Position numbers and translations under genes: made by a program
Shown: piece by piece, positions 22,766 to 33,917 of the stretch
Position numbering within the stretch: position 1 is the first letter of the stretch
Layout: each line of letters opens with the position of its first letter
The notes under the pieces: generated by a model
What the model was told of the DNA's origin: nothing
Database searches by the model: none
What the model saw: the letters and a program-made list of their open reading frames with translations, nothing else
NCBI GenBank assembly: GCA_004335835.1
Contig: RWJK01001752.1
Coordinates: 33,400-97,399 of the forward strand
DNA: 64,000 nucleotides
Source: Scenedesmus sp. ARA3
Lineage: Eukaryota; Chlorophyta; Chlorophyceae; Sphaeropleales; Scenedesmaceae
Direction of reading: 5' to 3'

Positions 22766-24340
22766 AAGAGCGCATGTGATTTTACACGCCACACAGCACT
22801 GGCAGCGGCAGCACTGGCTCTTGCACGCTGCTTCAATTCTGTGCAGACGTGTTGGCCCTGGCAGGCTCAAGGTGCAGCAGTTTCTGGAATGTGGCATGTG
22901 GTTGCCAGCGACTGCTGTTGCAACGACGGCTGGTTTGACGCGGGCATCAGTGACAGTTGTTGGGCACATGGAATGCATACAGCCTCAGCAAACAGTAGCA
23001 GCAGGCAGCTCCGCCCTGCGCTCTGCTAGGCTGTGGTGCTGGGACATATGTGACTCCGGTGTGCTGACTCGCAACCTTCAAGATCTAGTTGTTGAAGTTC
23101 TCCTGGTCTGGCATGCATCTTCTGGGCGGGAACACAGCCTGGTGTTACAGTGCATGCCACACACCGTATGTTGCTGTCTAATATTGATGAGTGCTTGAAG
23201 CACGCGGCAAGGTAGACGCAACGCAACATGCTGCGCTGGTCAACTGAAACAAAAGAGCATCCGGAGCTGCCGTCTGGATGCAACTGATTTGGGTGCTTTC
23301 CAATGTATGCAGTAATGCTACAGTTTGCTATGGTCCTACACACAATCATGGGGCTTGGATGCTGTGAGCTGGCACAATGTTGCACAGTTCTTTGCCTTTC
23401 ATTGTGCCAGCAATGAGTGCTGTTTGTGGCAGCGCACGTATGAATGCAGTTCAGCTCGCAAGGTTGGTGGTTGCGCATGCGCTCCATGCAGGGCGTGGTG
23501 CATAACTGCGCAGCAGAATTACTCTTACACCCCACATGCCCTGCCTACACATGTTGAGTTGGTGGCAATGCGTGACAGAACAAGTTTGCTTGATGTGAAA
23601 CAATCACATGGTTGATTGCTGACACGAACTGGTGCACGTGTATGGGAGCTGCAGTGTCAACAGCAGGACCGATTTGAGCAAGTGTTGGTGATGCGTTCAG
23701 CTTGAGATGCATTCAGCAGCATTACACATCAACCCATTATCCGCCACTCGCGCTGCAGGTGTTTTACATAATCAACGGGGAGGGCTTGCTGGTTACATAT
23801 AAATAGCTCAAAAAGGCCATCAAAGTGTCTGCGGACCACAATGCATGGTTGATGGCTGGGCGGGTTGCATAAGCCCTGGCGCTGTGCAAGGTTTGCGGGT
23901 GGTTGTGGGGGCAGGGCGCGATATCTCCCGCCATCTGCATGGCTGTGTCGATTGCCGCCACAATGAGGAGGTGTGGGCCGACGTATTTTCAGCTCTAGCA
24001 CGTGCAGTGTGATACGAACAGCAACGCCTGTGAGCATCATTGACGCTTGATATGGGTGCAGGCTCGCTGCTGCTAATCATCCATATCAGTTATGGTGTGA
24101 AGTTTGCCACTTGTCCATCTGCGCAAGTCAGGCAACATGTTGAGCTTCCAACAGCAGTGCAACATGCAGGTAACAGTGTACCGCAGCTGCCTGTGTTTTC
24201 CGCAGCATGCCATAAGCTGTTGTGCGTGCAGCACGTGGTTGTGAGAGTTGCATCACAGCGAGGGTGCAGCACCAGCTAACGTTCCAACGATACCACAAAT
24301 GTTACAACAATCGACTGCACACCGAAAACACTAATAAGGG
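22766..24340. other. Intergenic between convergent genes
   Basis: About 1.6 kb lies between the 3' ends of the BNR gene (+) and the kinase-IFT57 gene (-). It has lower triplet-repeat density than the genes. I see no supported coding region. A TTACA at 24302-24306 reads TGTAA on the minus strand, 35 bases past the IFT57 stop, and is a weak polyadenylation candidate. Confidence 0.55.
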
Positions 24341-27300
24341 TCAACCCACAGCAGCTGCCCGAATCTTGGACTGCTGATCGCGCTGCCGCTGCCTGTCTGC
24401 CTGCTGCTGCTTGCACTTCACCAGCTGATGCGACAGCAGCCCAAGCCGCAGCTCCATCTGCTGCAGCTCATCCCGCAAGCTGCCAACAGCAGAGCGCTGC
24501 CGCTGCAGCAGCACAGAGCCCTGCAGCTGGTCGGTGCGCTCGGCTATCTGCTGCTGCACGTCCTCCATGCGGCTGCTGATCTGGTGCAGCTGCTGCTGCG
24601 CTGCCTGCACTGCATCCTCTAGGCCTTGTCGCTGCTGCACCACTGCCTCCAGCTGCTGCCGCGCCTGGCTGAATTGTCCTGCAATAGCACGCGACACAGT
24701 AAAGGGCATCTCACATACGACATGCAGGTGCACTGCAGTCAGGCAAGCCTGCCCTTGGCCTGCAACATGGCCTGTTTCATGATGAATTGTGCAGTGAAAG
24801 CTTGACACGCTGCAGCCTGCAGCCTCTCACCATATAAAAATACCTCAAAAGGCATGATAATCCTGGTGACTGTACAGTGCAGCAGTCCACTTCAAACTTC
24901 ATCCCGCTCACCTAGCGGCTCATCCATCTCCTGGTTTATGCGCTGCTCCACCTGCACCAGCCGCTGCATGTCTGCTGCAACGCGCTGCTGCACCCCAGGC
25001 AGAGCTGCGCCGCCCTGCAGCTGCTGCACCAGCGTGGCCAGCTGCTGCTGCAGCTGCCGCGTTGCCTGCCAGCGTGCTAGCCACTCCTGGTCCAGGCCTG
25101 CTGCTGCTGCTGCTGCCTGGCCAGGTGGTAAGTAAATGCGTGCTAGCTGCGGGGCAAGGCGCTCCGCCTCAGCCTTCCAGGCTAGTGGGTCCACCTGCCA
25201 CAGGTTCATATGGGCCATACACAGCATGACACATGTAACACATGCAAGCTGGTCAAGCTGCGGGGCATCTACAAGATAAAGGGTGCTTCCTTGCTACTGC
25301 ATGGTGACCAGCTGTGCGCATGGTCTCACCGGCTGCTACCGCTGCAGTTCTGGCTGTTGTTGGATGCACAGCGCTGCACAAACACATGCAAACAGCATTG
25401 ATGTGCACTGCATAGCGCAGATGGCAGGTCGTACCTGTGTTTTGATAACAGCAGTGTGGCCAGCAGCTGCTGGCTGTGCCTGCCTGCCTGGGCTGCCGTG
25501 CGGCCTCTCTTGCAGCTGGCCACCAATCATCCCTGCAAACCCAGCTTCATCCAAATCCTGCGAGCTGTCTGCTGCCGCAGCTGCAAGAGCTGCTGCTGTG
25601 GCTGCTATGTCTGCCTCATCCTCTGCATCATCCTGCTGCAGCTCCTCCTTACAAGGCGCTTCTTCCTGTGCTGTTCTGCTGCCAGGTTGCTTGCAGGCTA
25701 GCTGCAGCTGCCCCCACACAATGTCCGCCATGCCCTGCAGCAGCCAGCACACTGCCCTGCCGTGGCCCTGTGCAAGCTGCGCTGCTGGCACTGCATCCAC
25801 TCCTTGCAGCCCTGTGCTCTGTGCTGCTCTGCGGGCCACCTCAGCAGCAAGCATGCAGTCTTTACACAGCGGCAAGCGCCTCAGGCTGCTGCTGCTGCTG
25901 CTGTTGCCATCTGCACTGCGTGGGGCTTTCAGCTCAGCTTCAAGCAACTGAGCAGCATCCAGCTTGTTGGCCAGCCTGGCTAGCCATGCACACACCTGGC
26001 AACAAGGGCGAAGCGCACAACATCCCAAGCATTGTTAGGTGTGAGCATGCGACATAGGCTTGTGCTGCATGTGCTGCTTGCTTGGGCGCCCCACACACGC
26101 GCACCCTCCAGCAGGCTGCCTCAAATGCTGTGCTTTTGCACTTGACAGTAATATTCTGCCAATGCAACCTACATGCTCAGGTACTCACCGCTACTGCGAC
26201 ACCCATCTGCTGCTGCTGTGCCCGCTCCTCTTGCAGCACTCCTGGCAGCGCCGCACTGCCTTTGCTGCTGCCAAACGCCGCCAGAGGCTGGGCAAAGAAC
26301 AATGGGTGCAGCTGCTTGAGCAGAGCTGCTGCGCCATTTGCCGCGCTGCTGCCACTGCCAGATCGTTTTCTGCTGGGGCTTTTGCTGAGGCTGCTGCTGC
26401 TGCTTCTGCTGCCGGTGCTGCTGGCTAGCACTTGCAGTGAGTGCAGCAGCTGCTCTGACAGTAGGCAAGCATCCTCTGCAGCCGCGTCCTGCACATGCAG
26501 CCGCAAATTTTGTGAGGCACGATATGGCAGCAACAAGAGCTGGCATGCCTAGTTTGCACGGGATGCATGCGAGCAACCCATCACCCAGCGAGAAAAGCTT
26601 CTGTAGAACAACACCTGATGCCCGCCTTGTCCCCAAGCTCACCTGCTTCTGCCTGGCAGACCCACTCTGCTGCAGCTGCCGCGGTGGCTGCCCTGCTTGC
26701 TGCTGTGGCTGAGCCAGCTGCCCCGGCACAGCTGCCAGCTGCTGCAGCTGCTGCTGCACCAGCAGCACCTGCTGGTAGCACTGCTCGGCACTGGGCCGTG
26801 TGTTGGGGTCCTGTGCCAGCAGCTGCTGCACTGCCCCGCGCATTGCAGGGCTGAACCTGTCTGCTGGTAGTGGCTGGAAGTCGCCGCGCCCAATCTTCTG
26901 GAACACATCGAATAAGTTTGCGCCCTCCATCTGCACAGCGGCAAGCAGCAGTACAGCAGCATGTGCGACAAGATGCTGGCACAGCGCGTGGCTTGATCTG
27001 CAGCTGGACATGTGCTACGTGTCACCAATTGCATGCACCCCTCAGAATAGGTCCGAGGACGCGAGGCACACGCGCCCTGTGCTGTTATCTAGCAATTGTG
27101 TCACCAGGTGTGACCTGGCCTGCAGCCCTGACCTCGAAGGGCGACTTGAGCATGGCCAGCTCGTACAACAGGCAGCCCATGCTCCACATGTCACTCTTGA
27201 AGTCGTACTTGACACCCTTGACCACCTCGGGGCTGCAAAGGAAGATTGCCGCAACATCAACACCATCATCAGAGCAGCAATGCCTCACATCAGGGATAGC

Positions 27301-28877
27301 AAGCTCATCAAGTGCCCCTGCTTCATGCTCATGGTGGCATCTGGCGCTGGTGCTGCTCTGCTGTAAGTGTGCTGCCGCTACTGATGCCTCCTGCCAGCTG
27401 CGCTGCCGTTAAACTAGCGGCGCATCTCACCTGCAGTAGTAGGGCGTGCCAACCTGCAAACACCAAGAAAGACAAGCGTCAGCCAACGTGTTAAACAACA
27501 ACCGTGCATAGTGGCTGGCTGCACACAGCACACGAAAAGACATGCACAGCAACAATAACACCATCGAAGCACATCTGCAGCATCCACCTGCAGCTTACCT
27601 TGCTGGCCACATCAACTGTCTGTGGCCCCATCTTCCTGCCTAAGCCCAGGTCACCCAGCTTCAGCACGCCCGCAGCACACACCTGCAGCCCCATGAAGCA
27701 CGTCGTTGCCACCAGCCTGTTGGATAAAGCACGGCGTACATGCACATGCAAAAAGAGCCTGTTGAACGCATGCTGTGCGCTGGTCGTGCAGTTCAGTTGG
27801 CTGCTGCTGCTACCGCTGCTGGTGCTGCTGCTTAGGCTAGGCTGAAGCAGTTGCAGCAGAACCTCGTGTCATCAGTGCTGCTCAGCCCCTGCTCACCAGC
27901 ACGTTTGCTGGCTTGATGTCCCTGTGCAGGATGCGCGAGGCGTGCATGCCGCGCAGGCCGTCCAGGATCTGGCTGAAATAGAGCCATATCTCAGGCTCAT
28001 CGAAGCTGCGGCCCGCCTCGCCCATGCGCCTGATCAGGCGCTTGAGGTCTCCTGCAAGATACAGCCGGCAATGCGTATGCGCACGCTATCGGCACAGCTG
28101 CGTTGCTGCGGGATGCCGACCAGCTTTGCATGGAGGCATCTGGTGGTCGCACTACTTCTGACCATGTGCTGCTGCTCCTGCTTCTTGTACCAGCACAAGC
28201 AGCTATGCCCCTTGACATACTCGCTGCTGGTACAAATTGGTGCAGAACGCTGCTGCTGCTGTCCACAACCCCAGCGTGCACGCACCGCCTGGGGCCCACT
28301 CCGTGATGATGACCAGCTGGTCGCCATCCACAAAAGCATCAAACATGGTGATGATGTTTGGGTGGCTGAGCTGCTGCAGCAGGTGCACTTCCTTGATGCA
28401 GCGCTCCCGCTTCTTGGGCGGCATGTCTGCAATCTCAACGCTGCATACACACCGTTTGCAGCAGCATCAAGCAGGCAGGCAGACCACTGCAATTGCGGGC
28501 TGGGCGTACCACGGTGGTGATGTAGTGCATCAGAGTAGTGTGTGTATATGTTCTGGCGCTATACACATGTGATACGCATGACTGACCCAGGCAGCACGCT
28601 AGGCTACGCCACTTGCAGGAACACAGCTCTACAAGGCTGATTTCAACCACTCGTCACACGCCATGTACATATGCTAGTAGCAAGCAACGGCTCACCGTTT
28701 GATGGCCACCACTTGCCCATCAGACTTCCTGCGTCCTTTATAGACAACAGCATAGCCGCCCTTGCCTATTGCCTGCTCAACATCATAGTCAGCAAGGCCG
28801 CCAGTGACTATTGGGACTGTGCCATCCTTTCTGCTAGCCTGCTGCTGGTTAGACTGATGTTCTGATTCGTGAGCCAT
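24341..28877 (-). CDS. NEK-family protein kinase fused in frame to IFT57
   Basis: Exons (minus): 28877-28696, 28440-28286, 28051-27897, 27682-27599, 27453-27431, 27232-27133, 26930-26643, 26488-26189, 25995-25435, 25194-24912, 24678-24341; 822 residues, phases exact. Residues 33-~285 form a kinase closest to NEK6/7: Gly loop GKGGYAVV (38-45), Lys60, Glu78, HRDIKPANV (155-163), DLGLG (175-179) and VGTPYYCSPE (193-202), so all catalytic residues are present. A Gln-rich linker follows. Residues 330-822 match IFT57, the peripheral IFT-B subunit: an N-terminal CH-like part in exons 8-9 (VCAWLARL..., ...GHGRAVCWLL), the DPLAWKAEAERLAPQL motif after residue 617 and a coiled coil ending with the conserved RLGLLSHQL-type segment. 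Exon 7 ends in phase 0 at CAG, and exon 8 opens in phase 0 after a TGTGCAG acceptor. IFT57 has no in-frame ATG at its head. The product would place a NEK kinase on IFT trains. Two separate transcripts remain possible. Confidence 0.85.
27431..27453 (-). other. 23-nt micro-exon for the kinase activation-loop end
   Basis: This exon, flanked by TTTGCAG and GTGAGA, encodes VGTPYYC plus two bases of the Ser in the SPE motif. It is needed to join DLGLGRK...ASK to SPEVVKG in phase. Skipping it would remove the activation-loop Thr and break the frame, giving an on/off switch for the whole fusion protein. Confidence 0.85.
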
Positions 28878-29449
28878 GCTGCTTTTTGACAATCAGCAGC
28901 TGCCACTGTGCGCTCACAGCGCTCATGCAGCTGCCAGCACTGCACAAAGCAGCAGGACACCAAGCTGCACTGTGTTGCAGACCATCCGAGGCAGTCTGTG
29001 CTATCAACCTATTAGAAAAGGGGAGCAAACGGTATGACAGCCCACAGCCAAGTTCTCTCGTGTTCTGGGAGCTGGGTGGAGAACCCTGCAGAGATGGAGG
29101 GAAGAGACCTTGGCGTGGTGATGTGGCACGACTGGCTGGTGCTCAGTCTTGCAGGATATAAAAGGAATACAGTGAACATAAACCGTTCGGCCCGACATCT
29201 GCAACCTCTGCCTCGGCTGTCATCGTAGTTTCAAGTTCATCGCAGGGGTTAGTCATGGTGCGTCTTCTTATGCAGGGACGTCGAAAGTCGCCCATGTATT
29301 GTTATTTGGTATAAGCGTTGGGTTGTAGCGAAGCAACTGGTGGTGAAGAAGCCTGGCGCTCCGAGTTTAAGGAAGCAAAGCAGTGAAAGGACGACCTGCT
29401 ATTCTGTGATTGTAATATAATTACAGCAGTTTTGTACACGTGTTCAGCC
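28878..29449. promoter_or_regulatory. Divergent promoter region, kinase-IFT57 / pheophytinase
   Basis: About 570 bases separate the two start codons, which face away from each other. The stretch must hold both promoters and 5' leaders. The segment is relatively A/T-rich near 29260-29440. No clear TATA box or known element is evident. Confidence 0.5.
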
Positions 29450-30225
29450 ATGATCTTGCGGGGTCGGCCTGGACTTGCAGCACAGCAGCACCGTGGGTGG
29501 GTTGGTGTGGCTGTGCTGTTTCACCTGCCTTGAGAGCCATGCAGCTTCTCAATGTGCTTGCATTGAGAAAACATGCTGTTATGTCTCATATGTGCAGCTT
29601 GTATGGCGGATTCATGATGTTAATCACCTGACTTTGCTGCTGCTGCAGCAGGTGCTCACATGACAAGCCAGCTGTGCTTGTTGGCCAGCCAGCAACAGCA
29701 AGGAGGCAAAGAATAGTTGCTCGTTCGAACACAGCGTCTGAGCCTACCAGCACACAGCAGCCTGTACAACCCAGCAGCAGTGAAAGGATCAACCCTGGAG
29801 TAACCACGTTTGATGATGACCTGCAGCACCAGCTGGAGTTTTGTGAGTTATGCTTGCGCCAAGCGTTTGTTACACCACAAGCAGAATTTGCCACAGGTAG
29901 CATAGCACACAGCAGCGGCGCGTGCTGCCTCATGCAATGCAGTCCTTAGCTTTGCAGCCCACGCCAAGCAGTCAGCATGCAGTACAGATCCGAGTGTTGC
30001 CGGTGCACTTGAGTATTTGTTTTTCTCCGCAATTGCACTGCACGCACGCAGCCCATCACTCACAGCTTGCTGCCTGCCTTGCAGATGACTGGAAATGGGG
30101 CAGCAAAATCAGCTACGTCCGCGCTGGCCGCACAGGGCCGCCGCTGCTGCTGGTGCATGGCTTTGGTGTGGGGGCCTACCACTTTGACAGAAACATACCA
30201 GAGCTAGCACGCAACCACAAGGTGC

Positions 30226-30257
<32 letters not shown>

Positions 30258-31530
30258 GATGCAGTGATGGCAGTGCCTGACAGCAATGGTGTAGCCCAGC
30301 TGTGCTACGGCAGTTATGCAGGAAGGGACGGCGCCCTGCAGAAGTCTAGTGCATGCACGCTGCAGCTGCATAAAACCGGTGCCCTGCATGTGCTTCTTGT
30401 CCGCACTAGCAGCAGCCGCCTTTATACCTGAAATCATCATTCATTCAAAGCTTGCCCATGAGAGCAGCAGCTGTGGGCTTGGTTTACAGCTACTTCACAT
30501 CTTCACAAACCAACATCGTTTCTGAGGGCCTAGTGTTGCTCAGAACATGCTATGCCATTGTCATCCTTATCGCATGATGTGCCACCCTGTCTTTAGAGGT
30601 GTATGGCGCTTGCCAACATGCCGCTGCTGCTACTGCTGCTGCTGCCTGCTGCTGTTTGGGCAGGTGTACGCCATAGACCTGTTGGGGCAGGGCCAGAGCT
30701 GGCCCACGCAGGTGCAGTGCCAGGCCAGCGGCCCGCTCTGCTACAGCGCTGACACCTGGACGGAGCAGCTCTTCCACTTCATAGAGGAGAAGATCGGGCA
30801 GCCGGTGTACATTGCCGGCAACAGCCTAGGTGAGGCTCCTCTTTCTGTGTTTTCATGCACATCAGTCTGGCAGCAGCAGCAGTTAGACAGCACATCAGCT
30901 CACATAGCAACGGCCAGCACAGAAGCTCCTTCATCTATGTCAAATACTCGTCACCTCACATGCTGCCACAGACCGCAGACAAGCCAACCCCCCACGCTGT
31001 GTGCTGACATGACACTGTTGCTGCTGGCGGCATTGCTCTTGCCATGATGCAGGCGGCTTTCTTGCGTGCAACCTTGCAGCCAAGCACCCCGATGCAGTCA
31101 AGGGCCTGGTGCTGCTGAATGCGACACCTTTTTGGAGCAGCAGGCCGCCAGCAGGGCAGGAGGGGCTGCTGTGGAATCTGCTGCCCTCAACAGTGCCGGT
31201 GCCCAAGGTGCGGTGCGGTCATGTGTCAGCTTAGGCTAGCTAGCTGCAAGGTTCGGTGTCTGAGGCGTCTCCTGGCAGGTTAGGTGCTGCTGGCGGTGGG
31301 TTGGGTGGAAGCTGCGGCCATCGACAGTACCAGTGCCCAAGGTGTGGTGCGGCGCTGCTTCTAGCTCAAGTTCAGCCAAGCTGTCAGGCGCAAGCATACT
31401 GCTACAACTTCTGTAGTACCAATGCTATTGGGTGGTGCGACTGGCGGATTGTCCTGTGCCTGTCGTTGCAGACAGCGAGCGTGGACGCCTGCTCTTGTTG
31501 GTTGGAGTAACGGCCTGCTGCCGTGGTTGA

Positions 31531-31565
<35 letters not shown>

Positions 31566-33917
31566 GTGCAGGTGGTGAAGGCCACCATTGAGCGCTACTG
31601 GTGGGACAAGATCCGCAACCCTGAGACCATCCGGGGTCTGCTGCAGCTGGTGTATGCACGGCCCAGCACCATTGATGACTCATTGCTGGAGCGTATTGTG
31701 CAGGTGGGCAGGTTATTACGGCAGCAACAGCAGCCGCCGCAGCAGCAGCATGTGTGCAGCTGCTTAGGCAGCGACAGCAGCACGAGCACTTGTGGTGAAT
31801 GACTCCCTGCTGGAGCGCATCGTGCAGTTGGGGGTGTCGTGGCAGCAGCGGCGGCGGCGGCATGGCTGCAGCTGCTTTGGCAGCTAGAGGACAGGACCCT
31901 GCCCATGAGCAACTGCATGGTGCAGCCTGCGTCTCAGTGGATCGCAGCACGTGATGGTAGCTTGAAAACACTGGCCAACTGTTGTGTGCCCAAGGACCAT
32001 TCACGCACCCTCATGAACAAGTGTCTGCGCCTGTTGCGAACATACTGCGCTGCAGGCCACGCAGCACCCCGAGGCGCTGGACGCGTTCACCAGCATTGTG
32101 CTGGCGCCAAAGACGCAGCTCAGCTTCGACGAGATGCTGGCGGCTGTCAGCTGCCCCGTGTGCCTCGCCTACGGTGCGTGCGGCTTGCTATTTACATGTG
32201 TATCTGCAGAAATCATAGGGAGTGTTCACTGAGGTGTGGTGGCAGTACCGCTGTGGGTGATGCTGGCGGTAGTCAGCTGCCCCGCGTGCCTGGCCTACGG
32301 TGCGTGTGGCATGGCACACAGCGCACTGATGGACAGCAACATCTAGGTGTTAGTGCAGTACCTGGCTCGTTCTTGTGGCTGCTATGCCTGCATGCCAACC
32401 AGCAGTACCAGCATCCGCCTGATGCAGAGCCACATGCCTGCCCATTCCACCACAGCCAACCATCGCAACAACAGTTGCTGCCCCCGCAGGCCGTGGCGAC
32501 CCCTGGGTGGTGCTTCTGCACTTGCTGCTGCGCCACCTCACCTGCTCGTGCGCCACTTGCTGCCGCTGCTGCATCGCTGCACTTGCCCGCTGACTGAGCA
32601 CTTGCTGCTGCGCTGCTGCTGCCCTGCAGGCCGCGATGACCCCTGGGTGGTGCCGCTGTGGGGCCAGCGCCTGAAGCGCACACTGCCCCAGGCGCAGTAC
32701 CTGGAGCTGGCACCTGCAGGGCACTGCCCACACCATGAGGCACCCACAGGTAGGCCAGTAGAGCTGCAGAGGCAGAATGAATTGCGTTAGCAGCAGCGGC
32801 ATAGCACCTGGAGCTGGCACCTGCAGAGCGCTGCCTTGGATCACGAGGCGGCCACAGGCAGGGCGGAGGGGCTGCAGAGGCAGTCTGAGTGGGGTTAGTA
32901 CCAGCAGCGCAGCAGCAGCATAGTACTTGGAGCTGGCGCCTGCAGGGCACTGCCCACACCACGAGGCACCCACAGGTAGGCAGTACGGCTGTAGTAGGCA
33001 CACTGTTGTAGGCAGCAGCTGCTGCAGCAGTAGCCATTCATCATTGGACGTCACTGAACAACGGCGTCAATGCTTTCGTGCTGTGGGTTGGTGAGACACT
33101 GCGTGCTTGTTATGCTGTCATCGAGTTCTCTCAGCTGACAAGTGCTGCTGCTGCTGCTGCTGCGTGGCGTCTGCTGCTGCAGCCATCAACAGCATCATCG
33201 GCAGCTGGGTGTCAGCAGTGGAGGCAGGCCGCCACCAGGAGCTGGAGCTGACACAGGTGCGGCGACAAGCTGCTGTTGCTGCTGCACCCTGCTGGAAGCG
33301 ATGTGCCAGGCTGCTGCCAGCTGGCGTTTCTCAGGACATGCCACTGCTTGCTTTACACGCCATGCTATGTAAAAGGTATTCTGCCGAACTCCCATGTGTC
33401 AAGCAAGATTGTGAGCGCTTGGCTACTGCTTGAGGCCAACACCATGCTGTTGTTTGTTCACTTCTTCCATTGCAGCTGCCGCAGGTTGGTGCCAGCACCA
33501 GCATCCGTTTCCGTGCCTGCTGCTGCCGGAGGCCATGCTGCTGTTTATTCCACTTTGTTTCATTTGTGTCCCACAGGTTGGCGCCGCCACAAGCTTTGAG
33601 AAGGCTGCCGGCCGGCTATTTATTTCTGGGTGCTGCTCGACGCCATAGCATGCTGTGTGTGTGCTGCGTGTACCGCTGCAAAAAAAACAGTTGTGCAGTT
33701 GAACTGCGTGTGTATTTCTATATGTGTTCCGCAGGTTGGCGCCGCCACAAGCTATGAAGAGGCTGACGGTCAGGTGGTGACTGTGTCCTGCCTTGAGGGG
33801 GCCCCCCGCAACGTGTTTGAGAAGTGGGACAACGCAAAGTGGCAGCTCAACAAGGCCTGGCAGCAGGCGCTGCAGCGGGCAGCTGGCACACGCAGCAGCG
33901 GAGCGACGAGTGCATAA
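29450..33917 (+). CDS. PPH: Pheophytinase-like chloroplast alpha/beta hydrolase
   Basis: Exons: 29450-29496, 29652-29896 (or from 29649), 30085-30221, 30664-30829, 31053-31207, 31572-31703, 32056-32173, 32630-32749, 33183-33256, 33735-33917; phases close to 458 residues. The first exon is inferred from phase only. The fold is alpha/beta hydrolase: LLLVHGFGVG (oxyanion), AIDLLGQG, the nucleophile elbow VYIAGNSLGG with Ser197, NATPFW, the acid loop YGRDDPWV and PAGHCPHHEAP with the catalytic His. These follow land-plant pheophytinase closely; PPH removes phytol from pheophytin during chlorophyll breakdown in plastids. The N-terminal ~95 residues are Arg/Ser/Gln-rich, as expected of a transit peptide. 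After the hydrolase there is an extra ~85-residue C-terminal part rich in Trp/Lys/Gln, absent from the plant enzyme as I know it. The relative CLD1 is less likely because of the PFW and GHCPH motifs. Confidence 0.88.
31285..31830 (+). repeat. PPH: Echoes of pheophytinase exons 5 and 6
   Basis: The end of exon 5 (TCAACAGTGCCGGTGCCCAAGGTGCGG, 31189-31213) reappears diverged near 31319-31348, again with a GTGTGG donor-like end. The end of exon 6 (GACTCATTGCTGGAGCGTAT, 31677-31703) reappears at 31800-31830. Both echoes are intronic. Confidence 0.7.
32240..33010 (+). repeat. PPH: Echoes of pheophytinase exons 7 and 8
   Basis: The end of exon 7 (GTCAGCTGCCCCGTGTGCCT, 32148-32176) is repeated at 32272-32305 with its donor. 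The acceptor and start of exon 8 (GCAGGCCG..GACCCCTGGGTGGTGC) has an advance copy at 32488-32520. The end of exon 8, coding LELAPAGHCPHHEAPT, is repeated twice downstream, at about 32806-32862 and 32926-32980. The last copy is nearly identical and keeps a GTAGG donor. Confidence 0.85.
33472..33775 (+). repeat. PPH: Three candidate acceptors for the last pheophytinase exon
   Basis: The start of exon 10, GCAGGTTGGCGCCGCCACAA (33731-33750), is preceded by copies at 33477-33500 (diverged) and 33573-33600 (ACAGGTTGGCGCCGCCACAA). The middle copy keeps the acceptor and about seven codons. Splicing to it would give a different, shorter C-terminus. Confidence 0.8.

Noticed and set aside
23750..24000. 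tRNA or small RNA gene in the convergent intergenic region
   Set aside because: I could not form a cloverleaf with conserved T-loop or D-loop bases here or elsewhere in the window.
26489..26642. Independent start of an IFT57 gene in the intron before 26488
   Set aside because: The open frame there begins with TTG, not ATG, and no in-frame ATG precedes the acceptor. The kinase exon joins exactly in phase.
26169..26642. Kinase frame reading through 26643 to a stop at 26169 as a separate kinase C-terminus
   Set aside because: The donor CAG|GTGAGC and the matching acceptor fit better. The read-through peptide is low-complexity and overlaps conserved IFT57 in another frame. It remains possible as an intron-retention isoform.
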